In this document: piece after piece, positions 10,473 to 20,082 of the stretch
Position numbering within the stretch: the first letter of the stretch is position 1
How the letters are laid out: the number at the start of each line of letters is the position of its first letter
NCBI RefSeq assembly: GCF_011745365.1
Contig: NW_024468911.1
Coordinates: 2,350,759 to 2,414,758 of the forward strand
From: Cryphonectria parasitica EP155
Taxonomy: Eukaryota > Ascomycota > Sordariomycetes > Diaporthales > Cryphonectriaceae
Direction: 5' to 3'
Length of the DNA stretch: 64,000 bases
The notes under the pieces: generated by a model
The model's input: the letters and a program-made list of their open reading frames with translations, nothing else
Databases searched by the model: none
What the model was told of the DNA's origin: nothing
Position numbers and translations under genes: made by a program

Positions 10473-11666
10473 CTACTCACGATTCGGCGCCAAGACCGTG
10501 TAGCTCCCAGGGGCGGATTCCCTCGCAGCCACCTCAAACGCCTCCTCCCACTTCTCAAGCGGGAACACACCAGAACACTTGAAACCTCTCTCCGCACCGA
10601 CTCGGAGAGTTCCAGACTCAAGCAGGTGGATGAGCTCCTCCAACTGTGTAGGCGTATACATCCACCAGCCCTGCAGAGTCTTGAGCCCGTGCGCAATATC
10701 CCAGACAGGCAGGCTCACATCGTGCAGAATCCCGCCCATGAACACAGCTCTTCCCTTCTTGCGCAGGCTCTTGATGGCCGCTGTAAGATAGGGCACCGTC
10801 TGGTTGGGCCCATCCACCACTCTCGGCGGGCTGATCTCGAAGAACACATCGACGGCCTTACTCCCCAGCCCGGCGGCAGCAGCCTGAATGCCAGCCAAGT
10901 TCTCCTCGACGCTCTTGGCTATGGGCACGGCAGCCACGCTCCCCTGGCCCAGAGCCTCGAGGCCAGCAAGCGCAGCCTCGTTGCGGCCCATGGCAATCAC
11001 CCTGGCGCCCAGGGCGAGAGCAACGTGCACAGCAGCCCCTCCAAACCCACCCGTCGCGGGCGCCACGATCACCGTCTCGCCAGGGCGCAGCTTCACGGTC
11101 GCCAGGCCCCCATACGGCACAGCCAGCGACGCCATGGCCCCCAGGTCCTCGAGCTTGTACCCCAGCCTCGTGGCCCCCAGCAGCCTCGCCTCGTCCAGGA
11201 CATGCACATTCTCCACAGGCACGCGCAGCACCTCGGCCCACGTGCCGTCGCGCCACGCCTCCTCCATGATGCGGTAGCTCAGCCCGCGCCCGCCGTGGTA
11301 GCCCAGGAGGAACTCGGCGCCGCCGGCCTCCTGGTCGCGGGCGCGGATCACGGCGTCCACGAGGACGAGCTGGCCTGGTTGTAGGGCAGGGGCGTCCGCG
11401 GGCGTGCCCACAAGGCGGCCGATGCAGGACACGCCTGGGACGAGGGGTAAGGGGTACTTGTAGCCGCGGGGGTTGCCGTTCTGGAAGATCTCGTTGGTGT
11501 AGGAGACGACGCTTGCTTGGAGGGGCTTGATGATGGCGGTGCCGAGGGGTGGGGGGAGGGTGGGCGTGGGCTTTGTGACGATGGTGGCGGGCTCGCTGGG
11601 GGAATGGAATTGGAGGGCACGGTAAGTTGAAGGGAGGGTGGTGTTGGTGTTGGTGTTGGCGGACAT
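10473..11666 (-). CDS. MDR-superfamily zinc-type alcohol dehydrogenase/quinone oxidoreductase-like protein
   Basis: Single open frame of 397 aa starting at a clear ATG. It has the medium-chain dehydrogenase/reductase fold: an N-terminal GroES-like domain (about residues 20-170) and a Rossmann domain whose nucleotide-binding loop reads APATGGFGGAAVHVA (about residue 205). The Cys/His ligands of classical zinc alcohol dehydrogenases are not apparent, so it looks like the zinc-free quinone-oxidoreductase or enoyl-reductase-like branch. Substrate unknown. The stop codon lies inside a perfect-looking GTGAGT donor; an 85 bp intron (10396-10480) with an ATTAG acceptor would replace the last residue or two with a short RLQS ending, so the C-terminus is uncertain. 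An upstream GAA microsatellite lies about 390-495 bp from the ATG. Confidence 0.9.
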   Translation of the reverse strand: MSANTNTNTTLPSTYRALQFHSPSEPATIVTKPTPTLPPPLGTAIIKPLQASVVSYTNEIFQNGNPRGYKYPLPLVPGVSCIGRLVGTPADAPALQPGQLVLVDAVIRARDQEAGGAEFLLGYHGGRGLSYRIMEEAWRDGTWAEVLRVPVENVHVLDEARLLGATRLGYKLEDLGAMASLAVPYGGLATVKLRPGETVIVAPATGGFGGAAVHVALALGARVIAMGRNEAALAGLEALGQGSVAAVPIAKSVEENLAGIQAAAAGLGSKAVDVFFEISPPRVVDGPNQTVPYLTAAIKSLRKKGRAVFMGGILHDVSLPVWDIAHGLKTLQGWWMYTPTQLEELIHLLESGTLRVGAERGFKCSGVFPLEKWEEAFEVAARESAPGSYTVLAPNRE

Positions 11667-12417
11667 TGTGGCTGTTTCTCTTGGGATTGTTTTTGATTTA
11701 TAGTGTTTGAGAGTTTCGTTGAAAGGGAGTGCTGTTTCTTACTGCTTTGTACAACTCATACATTGTTTACGAGAGAGTTCCTCTCTTCTTATAGTAAAAT
11801 TCTCTATATACATTTCAATATAAATCCTTTGGATGTAGATATACCCCTAAAGTCCGTTATATTCGAAGCTGGGCCGGGCTCGGTTGTTCCGAGTGGCCGG
11901 CAACGCACATTCCGTGCTACTCGAGAGTGAGATGTTAGATTCTAAAGTCCGAGCCAGTCACCTTTGCAGACTTGATTCTCTCGATAAAGTATTTGGTTTA
12001 TCATGTTTTGGAATTGCTCCTCATTTTGTTGGTGGGAGTCAAGATGAAAAAGGAGGAAGAAGAAGAAGAAGAAGAAGAAGAAGAAGAAGAAGAAGAAGAA
12101 GAAGAAGAAGAAGAAGAAGAAGAAGAAGAAGAAGAAGAAGAAGAAGAAGAAGAAGAAGAACACACTGTCGTTGTTGTACTTCTGCAGCATCAGGCCGCCG
12201 ACTTTGATCTCTTACGGGCAGCATGGATTGTACTGGGCACACTCAATAGATAAAACCACATCGCAAGATTGCTTCTTCTCAAGGAACTTTCATCCCATAG
12301 CCTTCCTCCCTTTTCCAGAAGGAAAGAAGAAGAAAAAGTCAAGATTCAATCTCAACAACACATAGAAACATCTCCCCGCCTCTGAGAGCCGTCCTCTCTT
12401 GGCCAACATTGTATCTC
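11667..12417. other. Upstream region of the MDR gene with a large GAA tract
   Basis: Interval between the MDR start and the lipase stop, both minus strand. It is AT-rich near 11700-11860. Apart from the GAA microsatellite annotated separately I see no gene; the open frames here are poly-Glu, poly-Arg, poly-Leu and poly-Phe readings of the repeat. Confidence 0.6.
12053..12160. repeat. (GAA)n trinucleotide microsatellite
   Basis: An almost perfect run of about 36 GAA units (purine strand on +). It sits in the upstream region of the minus-strand MDR gene and downstream of the lipase gene. Pure GAA/TTC tracts of this length can form triplex DNA and tend to vary in length. Confidence 0.95.
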
Positions 12418-13743
12418 TCAAAACACGACATCTGTCTCGTCATCCCCTTTCGACAGTGCACGAGCATACTCCTGGTCCAACTTGGCATACATAGCCACCG
12501 TGTCGACAGTAGACGCTCCCATCCCCCCAACACTGGCATTCGTCGCCGTTGTCCCGTTGAAAGGATGAGCAGTAACAGCCATGACATCTTGCATCCCCAG
12601 ACCACCACCACCACCAAGCGTCAGCCTCGCCTCGTCCTCCCCACAGCTGGTAATGTCCACAAGATAAAACAAATGACTATTAACATCAATCATCCACCAC
12701 GGCGCCCCCGCAGCACAGTCCACATTCGCATACCCCCTGCACACCTCGACCTCCCCCGCGTCATAGCTCGTCCGGAAGCTGGGGCCGGGGCTCAGCCAGT
12801 ACTCGGGCGAAGTATGTCGAAAGTCTCGATTGATAGGCGGCAGGCGCGTAACCACATCCGCGTCGTGCGTCAGGCGGAACTCCCTGCCCGGCTGCCGCGT
12901 GACGTGCGCCGCCAGCGCCCTGTTGCCCACCCGCGGCGAGCCGTACGTGTACAGGTCCAGCGCGTACCCGGCGTCCCGGAGGTGCATGCCCAGCAGCGTG
13001 GCCACGCTGGCGCCGAGCGAGTGGCCCGTCACCGCCAGCCTGTAGCTCGGGAACAGCCGCGTCGCCGCCGCCACCGAGGCGTCCACCGCGTCCACCACCT
13101 CGCTGTAGGCGAACAGGAAGCCCAGGTGCGCCCAGCAGCCGTCGCACATGTCCGTGGGCTCGCGCGCCCAGATGACGTCGGCCAGCCAGTTGATGAGGGA
13201 CGTCGAGCCGCGGACCGAGAGGGTGATCTCGCGAGCTGTGGAGTCGATGGCGATGAACCCGAGGATGTCGGTCTCGACGCCGCTTTGGGAAGGAGAAGGA
13301 GGTTTCTTTTTAGCTCTCATACATCTGTATGATGACTTTATCTTGCTCCTGTCACAGGGGGTGATGGCTACTATAACTACTACTTACTGAAAGACCGAGT
13401 GGATAGTCGCGTTGCTATGGTTTCCTGCTGGGCAGATGTCGCCCTTGCAGTAGACACGTCTGCCCGCTACAGGATCACAGTACGCCACTCCGGCGTATTG
13501 GGCGTAGTGCACAAAGTCGGTCAACTCCTGCTCGGTGATACCGATGGTATCTCTGCCTCCTGCTGCACGAGTCCATGAGCAATGTGCTATAGACAAAGAG
13601 GAGTCTGGATCCGACTTACCACGCTCCTCTACCTGCAAAGAATGATGAGGATCCGACGGGACGATGTTGAGTGGTTCCTTAACTCGAGGCGACGCGAGGA
13701 CACTCATGGCCATAGCCACCAGACAGATGACGATCGTCTTCAT
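12418..13743 (-). CDS. Secreted class 3 lipase (alpha/beta hydrolase)
   Basis: Three exons on the minus strand: 13620-13743, 13388-13562 and 12418-13282, giving 387 aa. Residues 1-18 (MKTIVICLVAMAMSVLAS) are a signal peptide, followed by a short propeptide-like region. The fold is that of Rhizomucor/Thermomyces-type triacylglycerol lipases and related feruloyl esterases. The nucleophile is S188 in GHSLG, the Asp D242 in HDADVVTRLPP and the His H303 in NSHLFYL, so the triad is complete. The oxyanion and lid region precedes VRGSTSLINW. Paired cysteines suggest disulfides. Intron 1 (13563-13619) is 57 nt, a multiple of three without a stop, so retention would add 19 residues. Intron 2 is 105 nt with a GTAAGT donor. 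A C-terminal tail of about 80 residues extends past the usual end of the family. Confidence 0.92.
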
Positions 13744-14576
13744 GGTTCTGGATCGAGGTGGTCCAGGTAGCAAAGAAGCGTGTGGGATTCAAAAGTTTCC
13801 CAGGGACGGGTGGGAAAATAGCCTGGGCCTAGGGAGCTACTTTCGGGATATGTCATGTAGAAAGACCCTGATGGTGGAGGGGAATGCATCTGCTCTCCCC
13901 TGCAGAACTTATAAACTACCAGGTCCGTCATGATCGTTTCCAAACGAGCCATGGCAGATGTCCTGTGGTGACTGCCGGTGCTTTGACCGAAGAGGAGTGT
14001 TTCGCCGAGAGAGAGAGGTACCAGGCGAGAGAGACCATGACAGTCACATTTGAGGAACGGCTTCGTGTCGAAAGGATCAGGTCTGGATGCAGAAGCAATT
14101 CGCAGCAGGTAGTAGTACATGATCGGGTCGCTCGGCAGCCTGCAAGATCTGTTGTCCTTAATGCCGTCTTTGGAGCGCACCAGGTAGAACGTTGAACTTA
14201 TCCTGTGGCCGTACGTTGCCACGATCGCTGTGACAGTATTACGTCGTTGAGCCGAGGCTGTAGAAATTGCTCACAAAGTCGACTTCCAGTTGGGAACACG
14301 GCTCGCGTGGATGGCGACACTGACTGTGATGGCAGTGCACCCTCTGTGGACTGTCTGTATGGTAGCCAGTTTTGCCGAAGACATACACGTACGCATCCCC
14401 ATACAAGCACCTCCCTGCTTCACAAAGGTGGCAGAGCACAGTACAAGAACGACAGCAGGGCATGAAAGGAATAATCATTAAGCAATTACCTACAAGCAAT
14501 GCAGCAAGAAATTATCAGCCAAGTTTCGTTTTGGGCAGCCCGGGCGGCCCAGGGCCTCCTTGCAGTTGTGTCTCTC
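13744..14576. other. Gene-free interval between lipase and PLD genes
   Basis: Holds the lipase promoter and the 3' flank of the PLD gene, both minus strand. No gene or RNA recognised. Confidence 0.55.
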
Positions 14577-17429
14577 TTAGGTATAGACACTCTCCGTGAC
14601 CGAGTTGACCTGCAGCCCCGTCTCTGCCATATTGGCATCCTTCAGGAAGTCCAGTGACATCCAGACCAGGTGTCCCTTGACCTTGTCCAGCTTCTTACGG
14701 ACATCTTGTGGGTCCATCATGCGGTCGAAGATGTGACCAGCCTTGACCCCCTTGGGCGGAAGGAAGCCATCATAATCATCAAATGTTTTGACTAAGTGTG
14801 TCACAACGTGTTAGCGAGTTCGCTCCCATCTGAGCAAGCACTGGGGGAGGGGTTCGAGCCGGCCTTGTGCGGGACTTACCATGATCATCAGGATCAGCAT
14901 GGAAGAGCTGCCTGAACACGACCGTGTTCGTTGTCGCCTGTTCTGTCCACGTATCCCAGAGCTTGTCACTCATCGGATCCTCCACAAACTTGTAGGACGA
15001 AGCCCCCTCACCCTGGTCCCAGATATCATTCATGGTGTCCTCGTGGGGTGGCTGGGCGTTGACATCCTTGCTTGCGTCCAGAGGCTGTGGGGGCAGCAGG
15101 CCCAGGTGCTCACGCCAGAGATACCTGCGCAGCGTCGCAGCATGATAGCCCGCCTCGAAGGGCTGGCCATTCATGATACTCGGGATGCGATGCGTATCCT
15201 CCATGACAATGCTCAGCTCGCTGTCGTGGTAGCCCAACTGACTGCGGTCGTTGAGATTCGACGAGCCACACACCGCGATCCGGTCATCGACGATGAGCAG
15301 CTTGGCATGGATGTACAGCTCCTCCTGGATCCAGTTGTTCACCTCGTCGTCGGGCTCACCCTCCCATACTTCGTCCTCGACCCTGCCAGTTCCTGCCATT
15401 GCACAAGCCGACACGCTCGCGTTCGACTTGGACTCGCTCTGGCCCTCCTGCATCGCAGCCTCGAATCGGCGCTTGATGTCCGTCTCCTTCTCGGCGGATC
15501 CAGATTTGCGCTCATCTTTGACATTATCCGCCATGTCCTTGGCGTGTTTCTCCCCCTTGGACTTGAATATGTCAAAGCGACTCTTTTGCCCCATGTGCTT
15601 GTCCTTTCCGCCCTCGACGTCTGTTGATCCATAGATGCCGCTGCCCATGATCTCCTCTGCCTCCGCGCGCTGCACGTCCTGGTACTTGAGCCCGGACTGC
15701 TCCTCCTGCTTCTTGATCGCGGTCGTCTTGTTGAGCCGGTCATAGCTGCGCAGATTGAAGAGGAAGATGTGCTTGGTGGGGTCGACGCCCTCCTTGCGCA
15801 CCTGCTCGAAGATGGAGTGCTCGCCTCGGCAGATGGACTTGTATTGGTAGTCCATGATGGCTCTTGTTCCCGTGGCAGCAGGCAGCCGCAAATCACCTGC
15901 GAATCCAGGGATGGCGGGGATCATGATGATGACACGGAACTTGCGCCCCTCCTTGCCTGCGCGCACAACTGCGTCAACGATGGCCCGGCCTATGGTGTTC
16001 ACGATCGGCGCCTGCTGGTCGCCAGTCGCGGTGATGAAGAATTGGTTCTCAATGTAGACAAAATGCTCCGCCTTGCGGATGATGTCAGAGTAGGCGTTCT
16101 GGATGGAGTGGTCTGTGAGGACACCACTGGACCAATCGGCACTGGAACGGACGATCTGGGCATGAACGGTGCCGCGGTTGGCAAGGTTCTTGGTCTCCAG
16201 AGGAGTGAATGGGTGCACGACATAGTCACCGACGGGGTGCTTGGGCCTCTGCACGCCCACCAGATCCTCGTTCTCCTCCTGCCGCCCGCGAAGTTCCAGC
16301 CAGTCGAACCGATCGTCACGCTTGTACTTGTCGCGCTTCACGAAATTCCACCGCAAAACAAAGTGCTCAGCGATATCGTAAACGCACGGTCCAATCACGC
16401 CCATGGCTACGTCGTGCCACGGCATACGCCCGTAGTCTGCCTTGCTCAGCTCATTCTGCTTCCAGTCGTCCACGTTCTGGAAGTCCATGACGCGGTTGTT
16501 GTTGAAATCCTGGCCTGGCCAGATCTCGTTCTGGATCCCCTCGGGGTGCAGGTCAGACAGCTGATGCTGGTGATTGTCCCAGCGTCCGAAGCACAGGTCC
16601 AGACCGCCGATGAAGGCCAGCTCGTAGTCGATGACAATGAACTTCTCATGATGGGCCCAGTAGAAGGTCATGTCAGCTGCGTTCTCCAAGACGTTGTGGT
16701 CCGGGTGCCGCATGATTCTGATATTGCCGTAGCCGGGGGATCCCTCAGGGCAGAGGGCCTGGAGAGCATGCTTGGTATGGGCGGAGTTGCAGGTGATAGC
16801 AGCCTCAACCTCACGATAGACAATCACATAGATCTGAACACCAGCCTCTGCCCTGCGCTTGAGCACCTGATCGAGCCTCCACTCCTGGTTATAATAGGGT
16901 GGTCTGCGCAGGAACAGCTCTGGGGATAGCCACCAGTCCTCAATGTAGATAACCTCCTTGGCCTTATCGAGGGCCTCAGACACGGCCCAAAAGTAATCGC
17001 GGCCATCGACATACCACTTGATCAGGTTGCCGTCATGCTCTGGGAAATAGGACTCAAACCGATGAGACTCGCGAATTTTGTGTCGTTTCTCATCAGTGGC
17101 CTTCTCATGCTCCTCATCGTGACGATGTTGGGGATTGAACTGGCAGCTGTTAGACCGGTCATGGTGGGGAAAAAAGAAGAAGGAGAAAAAGATGGTCATG
17201 TTCTTACCAGATTGGCAAACTTGCCGATCTGATGTCTAGGCAGGTGTCTGTCAGCATCGTCCTCTAGTGGGTGTCGTCGAGCGAAGGGTTACGGGATGGC
17301 CAACTTTTTGTGTATCAGGTTGACCTTGAAATCGTGGAGGTGGTGGGCGTCAAGCTTCTCCTTCAGCTCGTGAAAGGGATGCTTGAACTTGTCCTTGGTG
17401 CTTTCCCCGTCCTCGTGAGAATGAGACAT
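14577..17429 (-). CDS. Phospholipase D (PLD1/Spo14-like, two HKD motifs)
   Basis: Four exons on the minus strand: 17293-17429, 17208-17235 (only 28 nt), 14880-17139 and 14577-14791, giving 879 aa with every junction in frame. It hydrolyses phosphatidylcholine to phosphatidic acid and choline. Both catalytic HKD motifs are present: HEKFIVID in the first PLD domain and HAKLLIVDD in the second, the latter followed by GSSNLNDRS. There is no obvious PX or PH domain at the N-terminus. The first 45 residues are charged, and the micro-exon encodes the conserved stretch PHQIGKFANL, which leads into FNPQHRHDEE. A charged low-complexity insertion sits between the two catalytic halves. The size matches fungal PldA-type enzymes. 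It diverges from the GLTP gene over 1.37 kb. Confidence 0.95.
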
Positions 17430-18802
17430 GATGCGCGCAATGCTGATCCGTCGTCGAGGATTTCAACACACGGAACGGTAGGCTGATGCAATCAGATGTG
17501 AGATGATCAGCTTCAACTTGCTGCAGACTGGCGGCTCCTGTAACTGGGGGTGGGGGGTGGGGTTGCTTTGTCTCTTTGAAAACTATGACAGAACACAAAA
17601 CCGCGAGCATGTGCAGCCAAGGTCGTATAATTTGAGGAGGAAGAATGAAGTTTCAGGGAAGGTACATAGCGATACCGGCTCTAGGATGGGAAAGACCATC
17701 ACATCAGCTGGTCAGATTGAAGTACCTCCTTCCCCCTCCCCGTCAAAAACCAGACTCGACACAGCGGGATGGAGCCCATGTTTCTTGGCTTTTTGCTGGC
17801 AGCGCCCATCGTGAGCGTAACGTCCTACTACCTGTATGTTGTTGCTGTGCCCCCTGTATGACGGACCCGAGGCGCCAAGAAATGACGTCAAGCATGGCCT
17901 ATAGACCCCTTGGCTGGGCTCTAGCAGGGACGAAAGGTGCTGAAGCATCACTAAAAAATCAAGTACTAGTAGTAGTATCGTACCATATATAGCACTATGT
18001 GACACTGCAGCAAACCAACCCGCGCACTAAGACAAGGAGTTGGTAGGCTGCTCCTACGAAATCCCATGTGCTACCACCACTATAGAGGAAACGCGCTTGG
18101 CGCTCGTCATTTTGGAAAATCGTGGATTGTATGGCATGAGTCTCTTGTTGGGCTAAGTAATTTGGTGTTATAAAGAAAGATGCTCTCTGAGTTTTCCTCG
18201 CAATCGTCCCACATGACCGATGGTGACAGACTTCTTGGACAATCCACATAGAGAGACAACGAGGGACCCACTGTAGAGCAGCACACACACGTTTCGCCCA
18301 GTGGTGGAGCAGGGTGCCCCTCCACCGTCTGTATGCTCACTAACAGATTATGGTACACACATGGCCGCTCCATGTTAAAGCAGCTCGACCCCTCATCAAC
18401 GTTACGGTGAGCCTAGATCGTGGGGACAACCCCACATCTGATCTGCTGGTACACGCGAAACGATGGAGGGGCAGAGGGGCAATTGGCAGCAGGACGCAGG
18501 GGCGGGTAGGGGCGACGGTCCCCAGGCCGCCAGGGAAAGGGGTCCAGAGCTTCGCAGCCATGCAACGCGCAGTGAGCTGTCAATTGCCAAACGTGCCTGT
18601 CCCATGTCGGATCGCGCAAACGTGTGTTGTCGTTCTTGACCGCCTCGCCCTTCTTCGATTACTCTACCTCCAAACCCCAGTTCCAATTCCAGATCCAGCT
18701 TGTCTCCTCCCTCTCTCTCTCTCTTTTCTCCTCTCCAGACGACCACAGACATTAACTTGATCTTTGTGCTTTGACCGTCTTTCCATCCCCAGATCGATCA
18801 CC
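17430..18802. other. Shared divergent promoter region of PLD and GLTP genes
   Basis: 1.37 kb between the ATGs of two lipid-handling genes. The right end (about 18695-18730) is a long CT-rich tract just upstream of the GLTP start, a common feature of strongly expressed fungal genes. No separate gene supported. Confidence 0.55.
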
Positions 18803-19680
18803 ATGGCTGATACCTCCGTCCCGTACTTTGAGAACCCAGCGTTCAAGAAGTCTTTTGCCGATGTGCCAATTGACGCCGACAACAACATCTCCACCAAGGA
18901 GTTCATCGAGGCCACCGAGTCACTGGTCGTCATCTTTGGTATGCTAGACCATATCTCCTCGTGTGCCGTCGAAATAGGAGAGAGAAAGAGAGAAAGAGAC
19001 TGAACCTAACCGTCTGCAGACTACCTGAAGGCATCAGCCTTTTCCCCAGTCAAGAGCGACATCAGTGGCAACGCTACGGTACGCGAGAAAACCCTCCCAA
19101 CAGCCCGAGATACAGATTTGAATGAGTCGACGGACTAATTGGTTGTCTATGTACGCCCACCACCAATAGAAAATCGACACCCGCTTCAAGGAGGCTCCCG
19201 CCGAGTCCGCCACCCTGCAAGACCTCGTCAAGAATGAGCTCAAGAGCAAGAAGCACACTGCCACGGAGGGCCTGCTCTGGCTGACACGGTATGCTCCTCC
19301 TCCTCCTCCTCCTCCTCCCTGACATGCAACCCCCTCGCGACGACTCTCCTTGATTCTGACATATCGGATTTCGACACAGCGGCCTCGACTTTATGTACCA
19401 GGCCCTGAGCGCCAACAACAAGAACTCCAGCGAGGAGCTATCCGTCTCCTTCACCAATGCCTACGGCGAGACCCTGAAGCCCCACCACGGCTTCATCGTC
19501 AAGAAGGTCTTCTCGGCCGCCATGGGCTTCTGCCCCAAGCGTGCTGATTTCTACAAGGAGGTCGGCAAGGACACACCGCCCGAGAAGTTCCAGGGCCAGA
19601 TGGACCCCTGGCTGGCGGGCCTGGAGAAGATTGTCGGCATCCTCAAGCCCTTCATGGACAGCAAGGAGGCCAAGTGGTAA
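18803..19680 (+). CDS. het-c2-like: Glycolipid transfer protein, HET-C2 type
   Basis: Four exons (18803-18938, 19020-19078, 19170-19288, 19380-19680) give 204 aa, the size of Podospora HET-C2 (208 aa). GLTP-fold proteins carry glycosphingolipids between membranes. The headgroup-binding residues are in the family spacing: D59, N63 and K66 in KSDISGNATK, W102 in LLWLTR and H141 in KPHHGF. In Podospora anserina this gene, het-c, is polymorphic and triggers heterokaryon incompatibility with NLR partners het-d and het-e. Whether this copy has an allorecognition role cannot be told from one sequence. The introns are 81, 91 and 91 bp with canonical ends. The start is the first ATG of the frame, in a good CACCATGG context. 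The stop converges on the aminotransferase gene. Confidence 0.95.
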
Positions 19681-20082
19681 AGGGAATAGGGATGAGGCTA
19701 GAAGATATGGAAGAGAAGGGAGAATCCTCTCCCGGCAAATCATGGCCGAAACATTATACACGTAGGGGCATGCAATCAGCGGCTGATGCCTCTTGCAATG
19801 TGTCTAGTAAAATCAGTGTTGCCTCCCGCTCGGTGACTGCAAGACAGCATTGAACGAAGGGATGTATGTGCATGGGCGCTGAGCATTTATTCAAGATTTA
19901 TGGGTACAAAATGTCAAAAGCATTAGAAACCAAAACTGTCCTCTATATGCGTCCTCTCGGTTTTCTCGAGAAGCCACCAAGGCTGCTATCACTTTGCTCC
20001 AGGGCCACTGGCTCTGCTCTTTCCTGCGCGACTCGTCCTTTTCTTTTTTTCTTTTTTTTTTGGGGGGGGGGGGGGGGGAGCC
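19681..20082. other. Convergent 3' interval with T/G homopolymers
   Basis: 400 bp between the GLTP and aminotransferase stops. It contains interrupted T runs (about 20039-20061) followed directly by 17 G (20062-20078), ending a few bases before the aminotransferase stop codon. Confidence 0.7.

Noticed and set aside
11884..12253. Overlapping frames reading poly-Arg, poly-Glu, poly-Leu and poly-Phe
   Set aside because: They are translations of the GAA/TTC microsatellite on both strands and have no other content.
12409..13332. 307-residue Arg/His-rich frame opposite the lipase gene
   Set aside because: Opposite-strand reading of the lipase exon, with no recognisable domain.
15769..16929. 386-residue frame on the strand opposite PLD
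   Set aside because: Mirrors PLD codons on the other strand; low-complexity Val/Leu/Asp composition and no domain.
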